The notes under the pieces are model-generated. The model ran no database searches and was not told the origin of the DNA. It saw nothing but the letters and a program-made list of their open reading frames with translations. The position numbers were made by a program, and so were the translations under genes. From positions 1 to 64,000 of the forward strand of contig JAWLEI010000006.1 in assembly GCA_041686195.1 (NCBI GenBank): a stretch of DNA of 64,000 nt. The letters are read 5' to 3'. Shown piece by piece: positions 43,712 through 52,926 of the stretch. Source of the DNA: Desulfovermiculus sp041686195. GTDB lineage: Bacteria; Desulfobacterota; Desulfovibrionia; Desulfovibrionales; Desulfothermaceae. Within the stretch, counting starts at the first letter, position 1, and the number at the start of each line of letters is the position of its first letter.

Positions 43712-45451
43712 TTACTCTCGGGCCAATAGGTCTTTTAATTCAGAACGCGCGGCTTCCAGACCAGGATCGAGCTCTAAACCGGCTTGTAAATAGCTAACTG
43801 CCTGCTTGGTTTTCCCGGCCCGCTTCAAGCATATGCCCAGATTGGCCAGGTCCATGGCAGACCCGGGATCCAGGCGCAGAGCGGCCTGAAAATCTTCAAT
43901 AGCCTGTTCGTACCTATGTTCCTTGAAGTAGCAGACTCCGCGCAGGTTGTATACAGCATGGAGATCAGGAGCAAGATCCAGGGCCCGGGAAAGAATAGGT
44001 TCCATCTGCTGCCACTTCCCCTCCTGGCTTAAGCAGTATGCTTGATAAAACGCAGCAAAAGCCTGATCTTGAGCTGTGGGTTGCAGGGGTTCTGCCTGGA
44101 CAAAGGCATCAAAGGCTTCCTGCATACGTCCCTGGCGCATAGTGAGCAGGCCCTGGAAAAAAGGGAGAAAATGAGCGCTGGGATAGATTGAACCCAAAAC
44201 CTGCAAACCGCGCCGTGCATCGTCCAGAGGCCGCTTTTCGGCCAGAATACGGCCTACGAACAAACCCAGGCTGGTATGGGTGCTACGTTCCCGAAAATCA
44301 AAGCCAGGGATTATGGAGTAATGAGCAGGTATGTTCAGTTCAGGGTGGGTGGTATCCACTATATAGGATGAATACCCGTGTTCTTGAAGCATATGTGCCA
44401 CTCTGGACAGTTCCACAGCCATGTCCGGATGGTTCATGTCCGGTAAGGCGGACAATGGAATGTCCGGGCCTTGCCGCAGCCAGCCGCAGTCCTCCAGTCG
44501 GGTAAACTTGCCCAGTCCGGAGGGCTCATAACAACTTCCGGACTCAAAATCACCAGCCAGTTGAGCGACCTCAGTCAGGGCCCTGATGGCCGCCTTATCC
44601 GGGGATGTGGCTGTCCCGGCTGTAAACACAATTTCACTGGAATGCGGGAATGTGCCTGGATCATATGCCAAGGCCCCCACTGTAGGCACAGCAAAGTCAA
44701 GGCTTAAGTCTTTGAGCCAAACCTGAACTCCGTTGCGGACAAAGGCAGCGTAGAGTTGGTGCAGGACAGGATTGTTTAATGAGGCAGGGTCTATGCCGGG
44801 CAGGTTCGGGTGCTGCGCATCTATCCGAGCGCACACATGGCGCTCGACAAGTTCGCAAATCCCCTGCAGCGCGGACTCCACGGCCAAATTTCCAGCCGAT
44901 GAGCCATTGAATTCATTGATTGTCTGAAACCAGTCCAGGGGGAGGAATGTCTCCCGCCCGGCGTGCAGGTCATAGCCCGAACAAAAGGACCAGGGTATCA
45001 AATCCAGAATTTGGACTGCTTCCTCCTGTGGGAGGTCTTCGTGCACTGAATTTAAGATTTCCTGGATCGGGATCAAGGCCGTACCAAACTGCTTCCGGGC
45101 CTGAGTCCAGGTCAAGCGGGGCAGCTTCTTCAACTCATCATCCTGGTTCAGGAAAGAAAAGAGGCTGTAGCGTTCTATGAATTCCATTAAGGCCGAGGCT
45201 TCGGCCTGGGCCGGAGACGCACCTTTGCCCATCTGTTTGCGGGTAGGCATGACTTCTCTGGCCTTTGGCCCGCAAACAGATAAATAGACAGGAATTCCCA
45301 GTCGGCCGGTATCAACCCTTTGGGTTCTTTCCAGAAGGCTATCTCCGCTGCGCTCCAGAACGGAGCGGACATAGCTCACCGTTTGTTCCGGAGAAACGGC
45401 CTTGTCCAGATCCCGGGTATATCCTTTGTGACAGGAGGAGAGTTCAAGCAT
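43712..45451 (-). CDS. YcaO-domain protein with C-terminal TPR repeats
   Basis: 579 residues. The N-terminal ~390 resemble the YcaO ATP-dependent cyclodehydratase/thioamidation fold: ASPAQAEASALMEFIERYSLF, a second E-R block (ESALQGICELVERHV) and LTEVAQLAG. The last ~170 residues contain about four TPR-like repeats (e.g. AVYNLRGVCYFKEHRYEQAIEDF). YcaO enzymes make azolines, amidines and thioamides on peptides or proteins. Its start lies within the end of the upstream methyltransferase gene (8-bp overlap), so the two are translationally coupled. The substrate is not known; TPRs would be expected to dock it. Confidence 0.87.
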   Translation of the reverse strand: MLELSSCHKGYTRDLDKAVSPEQTVSYVRSVLERSGDSLLERTQRVDTGRLGIPVYLSVCGPKAREVMPTRKQMGKGASPAQAEASALMEFIERYSLFSFLNQDDELKKLPRLTWTQARKQFGTALIPIQEILNSVHEDLPQEEAVQILDLIPWSFCSGYDLHAGRETFLPLDWFQTINEFNGSSAGNLAVESALQGICELVERHVCARIDAQHPNLPGIDPASLNNPVLHQLYAAFVRNGVQVWLKDLSLDFAVPTVGALAYDPGTFPHSSEIVFTAGTATSPDKAAIRALTEVAQLAGDFESGSCYEPSGLGKFTRLEDCGWLRQGPDIPLSALPDMNHPDMAVELSRVAHMLQEHGYSSYIVDTTHPELNIPAHYSIIPGFDFRERSTHTSLGLFVGRILAEKRPLDDARRGLQVLGSIYPSAHFLPFFQGLLTMRQGRMQEAFDAFVQAEPLQPTAQDQAFAAFYQAYCLSQEGKWQQMEPILSRALDLAPDLHAVYNLRGVCYFKEHRYEQAIEDFQAALRLDPGSAMDLANLGICLKRAGKTKQAVSYLQAGLELDPGLEAARSELKDLLARE

Positions 45452-46214
45452 CTGATCTGGTCAGGTTATTGTTCATGTCTTTTTTTTGTTTCATCCGCAA
45501 TATATTGCACAAATGCCTTTCCGGCCGACCGGATTCTGGATTTTGTTCCTTATAACCCAAGGTCCGTTCCTGCACAGCAAACCTGCTTTCAATCAATTCA
45601 AAAAATCCGGAGGCCTGGAAGATATGGCTTTTGGCCAGCAGGACTTCTCCGCCGGGAGCCAAATGGTTCTGCAAAAAGTCCACCAGTGGGGTATACGTCT
45701 CATCCCGGTACAGGACCTCAGAGCCAATAATTCGGTCAAAACGGCGGTCCAAGCGGTCTGCAGTGAAATCAACAGCTGCAAGCTGTACCCTGTCCTGCAG
45801 GGAATTTTGCAGGACATTGATCCGGGCAAAGAGCAGAGCGTCCGGGTGATAATCGGTCATAACCACATAAGCCCCCTGGCTTGCTGCCACAAGTCCGCAG
45901 ACCCCGACTCCAGCCCCTATTTCGAGGACCTCAAGGTCAGTTAGGGCATAGGAAGAGGCCAGGATATGGCTGAGCAGGATAGACGTGGGCCAGATCTTGG
46001 CCCAAAAAGGCAGATCCAGTCCTTCATCGTTTCGGGCCGACGCGGCCAGATTTTCGATGTAGGCTTCCATGTCCTGGATTTGCAGAATTTGCAGTTTGAT
46101 GTCACCGATATTTACCGGTTCAAAGTGGACCGGATAACGGACCTTGACTTGTTCTAAGAGCTCGTCCAGTCCGGCCTGGGGAGAAAATTGAAGTTGGTGG
46201 TTGTTCTTTGGCAT
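45444..46214 (-). CDS. Class I SAM methyltransferase (METTL21-like protein lysine type)
   Basis: 256 residues. It has a SAM motif LEIGAGVGVCG, a post-motif VVMTDYHPDAL, and the GSEVLYRDE segment equivalent to the DxxY of METTL21/METTL20 protein lysine methyltransferases, preceded by the family's LPFWAKIWPTS. The target is unknown. It begins just after the tRNA terminator with no clear Shine-Dalgarno. Its end overlaps the YcaO start. Confidence 0.87.
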   Translation of the reverse strand: MPKNNHQLQFSPQAGLDELLEQVKVRYPVHFEPVNIGDIKLQILQIQDMEAYIENLAASARNDEGLDLPFWAKIWPTSILLSHILASSYALTDLEVLEIGAGVGVCGLVAASQGAYVVMTDYHPDALLFARINVLQNSLQDRVQLAAVDFTADRLDRRFDRIIGSEVLYRDETYTPLVDFLQNHLAPGGEVLLAKSHIFQASGFFELIESRFAVQERTLGYKEQNPESGRPERHLCNILRMKQKKDMNNNLTRSDA

Positions 46215-46224
46215 AGATAAAAAA

Positions 46225-46245
46225 AAGCCAAACTGGGTTTGGCTT
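46225..46245 (-). terminator. Terminator of the Gly-Cys-Gly tRNA operon
   Basis: AAGCCAAAC pairs with GTTTGGCTT (9-bp stem, 3-nt loop) and is followed on the - strand by a T8 run. It ends the three-tRNA transcript, directly upstream of the methyltransferase gene. Confidence 0.88.
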
Positions 46246-46257
46246 GGATGCAATTGG

Positions 46258-46332
<75 letters not shown>

Positions 46333-46340
46333 TGAAAATA

Positions 46341-46415
<75 letters not shown>

Positions 46416-46420
46416 TTATC

Positions 46421-46495
<75 letters not shown>

Positions 46496-46596
46496 TCGTT
46501 GCGAGCGAAATACTATGTAAGGAAAATGGTCTTTCTTGTCAAGGGGCACGTGTTTGGGCAGCAAGTAATTTTGCCCTCAGGTGTAAGGAACCAGGA

Positions 46597-46772
46597 GTGT
46601 TCAGGTTTAAGAGCCGCCTCTGGTGGCGACTATCAGTTCGATCGAGGGTGAAACTGACAAAGAAGGGCAGGGCTTGGGGCAAACCCGCCCTACGAAAAAG
46701 CCCGGCTCGCATGTAGGCCGCCCTTGCCCTCAAGGGCAGGCCCTCTTCAGGGTAAAGTTTCATGCGAGCTTC
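46597..46772 (-). repeat. Composite intergenic repeat, copy D
   Basis: Inverted copy. Read on the - strand it runs GCATGAAACTTTACCC, GGGCCTGCCCTTGAGGGCAA, GGCGGCCTAC, GTAGGGCGGG, CAGTTTCACCCTCGATCGAACTG and CCGCC...GGCGG, ending ACCTGAACAC. It is nearly collinear with copy B. The remainder of 46496-46903 has no gene; it holds the leader of dksA with AGGAGG. Confidence 0.8.
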
Positions 46773-46903
46773 AAAAGGCACATGAGTGTCGTACCAATTT
46801 CTTGTTATCCACCTCTTTACTTTTATCCGCTATATGCGCTAAAGGAGATGTTTCGCCAAGACGTACATCGCTCACAAAGAGACTCGTGGAAGGAGGATTG
46901 GTC

Positions 46904-47266
46904 ATGGATCAGAGCGATCTTCAATATTTTCGGAATATTCTGGAAAAAATGCTGGATGAGATTCAAGAGAAGGGCCAGAACACTTTAAATGACATGTCCG
47001 GCTCAGCCCAGGTGTATGCGGATCCTGCGGACCGGGCGTCCCAGGAATCGGACCAGTTTTTTACCCTGCGCCTCAGAGACAGGGATCGGAAGTTAATCAG
47101 CAAGGTCCAGGCCGCTTTGGAGAGGATCGATGAGGGAACCTACGGCATTTGTGAGGAATGCGGTGAGGAAATCAGCATTCCCAGACTCAAAGCCCGGCCG
47201 GTGACTACCTTGTGCATTCATTGCAAAAGTCAGCAGGAAGAAGAGGAGCGATTGGGCCCCAAATAG
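46904..47266 (+). CDS. dksA: DksA/TraR-family C4 zinc-finger protein
   Basis: 120 residues with an N-terminal coiled coil and the DksA zinc finger CEECGEEI...CIHC. It binds RNA polymerase and potentiates ppGpp control of rRNA and amino-acid promoters. The acidic tip residues of E. coli DksA (DxxDxA) appear in the loop ADPADRASQESD. The start is ATG 46904, 7 nt after AGGAGG. Confidence 0.92.
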   Translation: MDQSDLQYFRNILEKMLDEIQEKGQNTLNDMSGSAQVYADPADRASQESDQFFTLRLRDRDRKLISKVQAALERIDEGTYGICEECGEEISIPRLKARPVTTLCIHCKSQQEEEERLGPK

Positions 47267-47332
47267 TATTCTTTTGACGTATGACCGATGTTCTCTCGGT
47301 GCATGTAAAAAAGGCCTGAATGCTCAAAGAAT

Positions 47333-48862
47333 ATGGAGGCCAATTTTTTTCGGTTTTTCATGCAGGAAATCGTTCCTGATCTGCATGGTAGGCGGGTGAA
47401 TAAAATATATCATCCTCAGCCTGGAGCATGGACCCTTCAGCTTGGTACCAGGATGCACCTGATGTGTGCAGCTGGTAAGCGGCAGCAGGCACTGTTTGTT
47501 TCTGAGCATAAACCGAAAAATCCCAAAACACCACCTGCGGACGTGGGCTGGTGGAGAAAACGAGTACAAGGCCGCAAGATCGTTGCATGCAAATTTGATT
47601 GGCCCTCCAGGCGCTTGGCCCTTGGCTTGAATACAGTCCCTGGTACTTGGTTGGTGCTGGATGTACAAACCGGCCTGTCTCTTATTGATGCCCTTGATGA
47701 CGATTTTGGACATGATCCCCAATGGCCAAGTTGGGATCAAATAATGAGTGAATCTCAAATTTTTCGAGGCTTTCCGCACATCACCCCGCCTCTGCGCCAT
47801 ACCTTGACTGCATTGAACGAACGTGCCGGACGTGAGCTCTTGCAGTATCTGCAAACAGCAGCCACACCGGAAATAGTGAGTTGGGCCAAGTCCAAGACAA
47901 ACCAAGGACAAGACTGGCTTGTCCCCTGGCTGGTTCCTGCTCAACTTGGCGATCGCTTTTCCCGGATTTGCACCTTTCATGATCCGGCCCGGGCAGCTGA
48001 GGATTACGGATGGTCGGTGTTGCAAAAACTGGACTCCATTCAATCAGGAGCCGAAAGTACCTATAAACAAAGACACAGAAAACTTCTTAAGCAATTAACC
48101 AAAATTGCTGAGGATGAAGAACGGCTGAAAAAAATGGTAGAGCGGCAGGAGCAGGCCGAACTGATCAAAGGTTCACTCTATCAACTTGATCCGGATGCCA
48201 AGGCTGCCCGCTTGGAGCTTAAGGATGATCACGGTCATTTAAGGATTCTCAAACTGGATCCCCGCAAAAGTGTTCGGGAAAATATGGAACACTTTTTTCA
48301 CCAGGCCAAAAAAGGTCGTCGAGGGCTGGAGCATGTGGCCAGGAGACGTCAGGAGGCAGAGGGGGCTTTGGCCGCTGTGGACGGAGGCAATGAACCGGGA
48401 TTGGAAGGTAGGGGGCCAGGTGAGACAGGCCATATCCCCAGAGAAGCCCCGGAGGTTCGAAAGAAGAGCGAATTTAAAGGCCTGCATGTTTATACCAGCA
48501 GTGATGGCTTGTATATCCTGCGGGGGAAAAACAAGCGGGCCAACCATGACCTTTTGACCCGTGTGGCCCGGCCCTATGATCTTTGGTTTCATGCAGCAGA
48601 GGGTCCAGGGGCCCATGTCATTTTGCGCCGGCCAGGACCAAACAGTGAAGTTCCGGAGGCAAGCCGACGGGAGGCAGCTATGATCGCAGCTTTACGCAGC
48701 CATTTTGCCCAAGCCGGCAAGGCCGAGGTTATGTGCGCCCACGTCAAGCACGTCAGTCCAATCAAGGGCAAAAATCCTGGCCAGGTCAAAGTTCGCGAAG
48801 TATTGGAGACCCTGCGGGTAGCCCTGGATGCAGGGCTGGAGGATCGCCTGCGGACAAAATGA
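47333..48862 (+). CDS. NFACT/RqcH family protein (Rqc2 homolog)
   Basis: 509 residues. An NFACT-N domain and helix-hairpin-helix (1-220) are followed by a coiled coil (about 230-310) and the C-terminal NFACT-R domain, with KNKRANHDLLT, the diagnostic PYDLWFHAAEGPGAHVIL and VKHVSPIKGKNPGQV. Bacterial homologues bind obstructed 50S subunits and add C-terminal alanine tails for ribosome quality control; older annotation calls them fibronectin-binding proteins. A single gene after dksA. Confidence 0.9.
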   Translation: MEANFFRFFMQEIVPDLHGRRVNKIYHPQPGAWTLQLGTRMHLMCAAGKRQQALFVSEHKPKNPKTPPADVGWWRKRVQGRKIVACKFDWPSRRLALGLNTVPGTWLVLDVQTGLSLIDALDDDFGHDPQWPSWDQIMSESQIFRGFPHITPPLRHTLTALNERAGRELLQYLQTAATPEIVSWAKSKTNQGQDWLVPWLVPAQLGDRFSRICTFHDPARAAEDYGWSVLQKLDSIQSGAESTYKQRHRKLLKQLTKIAEDEERLKKMVERQEQAELIKGSLYQLDPDAKAARLELKDDHGHLRILKLDPRKSVRENMEHFFHQAKKGRRGLEHVARRRQEAEGALAAVDGGNEPGLEGRGPGETGHIPREAPEVRKKSEFKGLHVYTSSDGLYILRGKNKRANHDLLTRVARPYDLWFHAAEGPGAHVILRRPGPNSEVPEASRREAAMIAALRSHFAQAGKAEVMCAHVKHVSPIKGKNPGQVKVREVLETLRVALDAGLEDRLRTK

Positions 48863-48880
48863 TGGTACTTTTTTAAAAAC

Positions 48881-49927
48881 TTGTGGCTTGCGTATTGGTA
48901 TTTGCACCTTGCAAGCACATTTGCTCCCCATGGTGGAAAATTGTCTCTAACAAAAACAACTTATTTGACCCAGGATACGAGCATACTGCTCTTGGACCCC
49001 GATATTGAGCATGGCCGGCATGTGCAGAGCGTGCTTGAATCACAAGATCTGCAGGTCGTCTGGTCCACAAGGCATCTGCCCGGGTTTGTCCGTATTGATG
49101 AGCAGTCTTTTTCCCTGGTGCTGGCTACGGTTGATGGACAGGATATAGATGGTCTGGAGTTCTGTGCCCTCTTACAGCGCAGGCAGCAGAGACAAGGGTC
49201 CTCAAGTCTCGGAGTTGTTCTTATCGGCCAGGAGCGGCATCGAGAGCAGCTGGTGACCAGCGATCCAGGCATGGATGATTACTTGATCGAGCCCTGTTTG
49301 GATGCCGAGATCCTCTGGCGGGTCAAACGCAATCTCAAGATGGACAGGTTGCAGCCTCAAAAGTTCCTTGAACTGTATGGATTGGATAATGTTTTCAGCA
49401 AAGGAGACCTGCATTCTGTACTCACAAGTGAGCTGAACCGGGGAAGCAGGCGCTCAGACAGTATTGGGGTGGTTCTGATCAAGGTCCAGGGCTGGTCGTT
49501 GTTGGCCATGGATTTTGGATCAGCCGGAAGCCAGATAGTGGAAGACATCATCATAAGCCGAATCCGGGGTTCTGTCCGCATTTACGATACGCTCTTCCGC
49601 ATAGGTCAAGGAAGGCTCGCTGTACTCCTGCCACATACAAATGACCAAGGAGTTCTGGGTTTTATGCAGCGTATCCGCCAGACCTTGATTAAGATCCTGC
49701 GCGATGACGTCTTGACCCAAAATGAGCTCGGGTCAGTGCATATAGAAGGAATCTGCGCCTCTACAGATGTCCAGTCCAGACCGCAGCCCGATACGGTGCG
49801 CGAATTTCATGCCCGCATAATCCAGCAGGCCGAATCAGAAAGTTTTGGACCTGATTTTGTCTCCATCAGGCTGGGGGCCAGGGGAATGCAGGTGGATCCT
49901 GATCCAGGACAGGGAAAGCCTTCATGA
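48881..49927 (+). CDS. Degenerate receiver plus degenerate GGDEF protein
   Basis: About 348 residues. The N-terminal receiver fold has no phospho-acceptor aspartate (T at the expected position in LVLATVDGQDIDG) and its conserved Lys is Glu (YLIEPCLDAE). The C-terminal half looks like a GGDEF domain, but the signature reads RIGQGRLAVL, so diguanylate cyclase activity is not expected. It may be a c-di-GMP effector or a dead scaffold. No ATG is available near the front; the reading starts with GTG 48881, with TTG 48941 (preceded by GGTGG) as a better-spaced choice. The last bases overlap rsmD (ATGA). Confidence 0.7.
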   Translation: MWLAYWYLHLASTFAPHGGKLSLTKTTYLTQDTSILLLDPDIEHGRHVQSVLESQDLQVVWSTRHLPGFVRIDEQSFSLVLATVDGQDIDGLEFCALLQRRQQRQGSSSLGVVLIGQERHREQLVTSDPGMDDYLIEPCLDAEILWRVKRNLKMDRLQPQKFLELYGLDNVFSKGDLHSVLTSELNRGSRRSDSIGVVLIKVQGWSLLAMDFGSAGSQIVEDIIISRIRGSVRIYDTLFRIGQGRLAVLLPHTNDQGVLGFMQRIRQTLIKILRDDVLTQNELGSVHIEGICASTDVQSRPQPDTVREFHARIIQQAESESFGPDFVSIRLGARGMQVDPDPGQGKPS

Positions 49928-50523
49928 GTCTGCGTATTGCCGCCGGCCGGTACAAAGGACAGAAGATTACCACGGTTTCCGGTCCTGGCTACCGCCCGGC
50001 AATGGACAAGGTCCGGCAAGCCCTGTTTTCCATGCTGGAATCAAGAGGGGTTTCTTGGGAAGATATGCGGGTCCTGGATCTGTTTGCCGGCAGTGGCAGT
50101 CTGGGGCTGGAGGCTATAAGCCGGGGTGCTCAGGAGGTCGTTTTTGTCGAACAGTCTCCAAAAGCGGTTCGGGCCTTGCAGGAAACCTTGACCAGGTTGC
50201 AGGTTCCCAAATCACAATGCCGCTTAGTGGCCAAAAAGGCGGCCGGTTTTTTGCGTCAAACTCCCAAGCAGGCGTTTGACCTTGTTTTTGTCGATCCCCC
50301 CTATGGCCAAAAACTCCTGTATTCCACATTGCAGGCCTTGCAATCAGGAAACTGGCTGACTCAGTCCGGATTTGTGGCCGCAGAAGTTGAAGCTGAGATG
50401 GACTTGGAGGATATTTTGGGTCTTCAGCAAGAAGTGAACCGGACCTATGGACAAACAAGGATAGTGATATGGAGAATGAAAAGCCAAAGACCGCGGTCTA
50501 CCCCGGAACTTTTGATCCCTTAA
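49924..50523 (+). CDS. rsmD: 16S rRNA (guanine966-N2)-methyltransferase
   Basis: 199 residues: SAM motif LFAGSGSLGLEA and the catalytic FVDPPYG. It starts 4 bp inside the previous gene. The last 55 bp overlap coaD in another frame. The neighbour coaD is a frequent partner of rsmD. Confidence 0.95.
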   Translation: MSLRIAAGRYKGQKITTVSGPGYRPAMDKVRQALFSMLESRGVSWEDMRVLDLFAGSGSLGLEAISRGAQEVVFVEQSPKAVRALQETLTRLQVPKSQCRLVAKKAAGFLRQTPKQAFDLVFVDPPYGQKLLYSTLQALQSGNWLTQSGFVAAEVEAEMDLEDILGLQQEVNRTYGQTRIVIWRMKSQRPRSTPELLIP

Positions 50524-50975
50524 CCAACGGACATGTGAGCATTGTCCGCCGGGGACTGGATGTCTTTGACATCATTGTCCTGGCTATTGCCAGGGATACC
50601 CCTGTTCAGAAACGCCCTTTGTTTTCTCTTGAGGAGAGGGTGAGCATGGCTGAAGAGGTATTTGCCAATTCGCCCCAGGTAGTGGTTGAACCTTTTACCG
50701 GGCTGTTGGTGGAATATGTAGAAAACCGGGGTGCACAGGTTGTGCTTCGGGGGCTGCGGGCTATTTCAGATTTTGAGAACGAATTTCAGATGGCTCTTAT
50801 GAACCGCCGCTTGAAGCGGGATGTACACACCTTGTTTATGATGACCGACTACAAGTGGTTGTTTACCAGCTCCTCCATCATCAAGGAGACTGCCGGCCTG
50901 GGCGGTGATGTCCAGGGGCTGGTTCCGGAGCCGGTATGGTTCCGCTTGCGGCAGAAGTATGCAATGGATTCCTGA
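50469..50975 (+). CDS. coaD: Phosphopantetheine adenylyltransferase
   Basis: Makes dephospho-CoA from 4'-phosphopantetheine. 168 residues; TxGH motif PGTFDPLTNGH and the SSSIIKE motif are present. AAGGA lies 7 nt upstream of ATG 50469, inside rsmD. Confidence 0.96.
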   Translation: MENEKPKTAVYPGTFDPLTNGHVSIVRRGLDVFDIIVLAIARDTPVQKRPLFSLEERVSMAEEVFANSPQVVVEPFTGLLVEYVENRGAQVVLRGLRAISDFENEFQMALMNRRLKRDVHTLFMMTDYKWLFTSSSIIKETAGLGGDVQGLVPEPVWFRLRQKYAMDS

Positions 50976-50977
50976 TC

Positions 50978-51925
50978 ATGTCTTTTGGAGCAGCTCCGCC
51001 GATCCTTTTTGTGATCGGCCCTACCGGGACGGGTAAAAGCGCCCTGGCCCTTCAGGTGGCCCGGGAACTGGACGCCGAGATTGTCAATTGCGATTCCCGG
51101 CAGGTGTATGCTGATTTCCCCTGCATCACCGCTCAGCCGTCAGCTGAAGAAAAGGCCAGGTGCGCCCATCACCTGTATGGCTTCCTGCCGAGTACAAAGT
51201 CCATGGATGCCGGGAAGTTTGTCCGTATGGCCCAGGATGTTCTTGCTGACCTGCAGTCCAGGGGGAAGCTGCCCGTCCTGGTGGGCGGCACCGGGTTGTA
51301 TATGCGTTCTCTGGTTTATGGATTGGCCCCGATTCCAGATATTCCCCAAGATATCCATGAGCGCATCCTGACCCTGTGTCAGGAGCAAGGACCGGGAAAA
51401 TTACATCACAGGCTGCAGGATGAAGATCCAGATACTGCATCCCGGCTGCATCCCCACGACTGGCAGCGGATAACCAGGGCCCTGGAAGTGTATGCGGCAA
51501 CCGGTCGACCCTTGTCCTGGTGGATACGAATGCATCCCTGTGACCAACCCCGATATGCGGCCAAAAGCATCGGTCTGTGGTCTGACCTGGAGGTTCTGAC
51601 CCCTTTCTTGCAGGCCAGGATCGAGAATATGTGCGCCCAAGGAGCTGTGCAGGAGGTTGAACAGGCCTGGCGGCGCTGCCCTGACGAGTCCGTGCCTGGC
51701 TGGTCGGGTATTGGTTGCTGGGAGCTTCTGCAGGCATTTTTGGGGCGCTGGTCCCTGGAAGAAGCCAAGCGGGCTTGGCTCAAGAATACCCGGGCATATG
51801 CCAAGCGCCAGTTGACGTGGTTTAAAAAGGAACCAAGCATTGATTGGTGGAGTCCAGGACAGGATATCTCGATTGTTCAGGCAGTTAAGGATTGGCTTGG
51901 GCATTCAGGGGTTGGTACGAAGTGA
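50978..51925 (+). CDS. miaA: tRNA dimethylallyltransferase
   Basis: Adds a dimethylallyl group to A37 of tRNAs reading UNN codons. 315 residues; P-loop GPTGTGKSAL, DSRQVY and a conserved VGGTGLYMR. It begins 3 bp after coaD with no strong ribosome site, so coupling is likely; ATG 50936 in the same frame lies within coaD and is not used. Confidence 0.96.
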   Translation: MSFGAAPPILFVIGPTGTGKSALALQVARELDAEIVNCDSRQVYADFPCITAQPSAEEKARCAHHLYGFLPSTKSMDAGKFVRMAQDVLADLQSRGKLPVLVGGTGLYMRSLVYGLAPIPDIPQDIHERILTLCQEQGPGKLHHRLQDEDPDTASRLHPHDWQRITRALEVYAATGRPLSWWIRMHPCDQPRYAAKSIGLWSDLEVLTPFLQARIENMCAQGAVQEVEQAWRRCPDESVPGWSGIGCWELLQAFLGRWSLEEAKRAWLKNTRAYAKRQLTWFKKEPSIDWWSPGQDISIVQAVKDWLGHSGVGTK

Positions 51926-51962
51926 ATACAAGATATCCGTTCTTTGGAAATTGGGGGGCTGA

Positions 51963-52907
51963 ATGCAGTACGCGGTGACGCTAATGAGAAAATGGGGCCG
52001 AACTTGGGTCGTCGCTTGGCTGATCCTTGTGCTGGGGGTTCATTCGGTATGGGCTGCACCTGCCCTGGAAGAGAAATTGGGTCCGGCCCGCATGAATTGG
52101 CAGACCCGCGTCTTGATTGCCCGGGGTGAGGCTGAGTTTGGGCTTGGAAATGAAGCCAATGACCAAACGAGCCGGCAGACACAAATACGTCAGGCCAGGC
52201 TCCGAACCAGGCGATCCTTATGGCAGGGCTTGCTCCGGGTGCGCGTTGACAATGACCTGAGAGTGGAGGATATAATCCAGGACAATCCGGACCAGGCCAA
52301 GGCTTTGCGTGAACACGTACATACCTCACATATCAGGCAGGTTTCTGGTCCAAAAGCCAAAGAAATTTCGGACTTTACTGACCAGGTCAAGAGGACCTTG
52401 ACCTATGAAGCGCGCTTTCACCTGACCGGTCAAAGAGCAGCTCTGTGTATCCCTTCCAGTGTGTGGTATGAGGAGCAGGAGCTCTCAGCTCCAGAGGTCA
52501 ACGCCACAGTGGAGGAAACCGATGCCTCTTACACTGGACTGGTTGTGGATGCCAGAGGATTGGGGGGGAAGGCTGCCCTGATTTGTCGGTTATTTGATGA
52601 ACAGGGTCACCTCGTGTACGGACCTTCTCTGGTCTCCAGGCAGATTGGAGAAGAGAAGGGCATGGTTGGGTATGCCTCTTCCTTGCAAAGAGCCCGATCA
52701 AGCTCCAGGGCCGGAGATGCCCCCTTGGTGGTCCGGGCCCGTTCCAGGCATTCCGATTCCCGGACAGAGTTTGTGGTCCCCGCAAGCGAGGTCCATTCTG
52801 CGTGGCCGGCCGGAACAGGTGAGGTTTTCAGGCAGGGCAAGGTGATCATATTATTGCAGGAAGAAGATGGAGATCAGGTCGTGGAATACCCCTTGGATCA
52901 ATCATGA
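51963..52907 (+). CDS. Exported protein of unknown function
   Basis: 314 residues. The N-terminal signal peptide (about 1-33, hydrophobic core WVVAWLILVLGVHSVWA) ends in a plausible AxA site. The mature part contains a central helical, charged region (residues 55-110), and beta-rich parts after it. The layout is reminiscent of FlgT/LPP20-like periplasmic proteins but I cannot assign it. It precedes a second exported protein by 19 bp; both may be cotranscribed with miaA. The start may also be ATG 51984. Confidence 0.7.
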   Translation: MQYAVTLMRKWGRTWVVAWLILVLGVHSVWAAPALEEKLGPARMNWQTRVLIARGEAEFGLGNEANDQTSRQTQIRQARLRTRRSLWQGLLRVRVDNDLRVEDIIQDNPDQAKALREHVHTSHIRQVSGPKAKEISDFTDQVKRTLTYEARFHLTGQRAALCIPSSVWYEEQELSAPEVNATVEETDASYTGLVVDARGLGGKAALICRLFDEQGHLVYGPSLVSRQIGEEKGMVGYASSLQRARSSSRAGDAPLVVRARSRHSDSRTEFVVPASEVHSAWPAGTGEVFRQGKVIILLQEEDGDQVVEYPLDQS

Positions 52908-52926
52908 AGGATGAAGAAAGCACATC

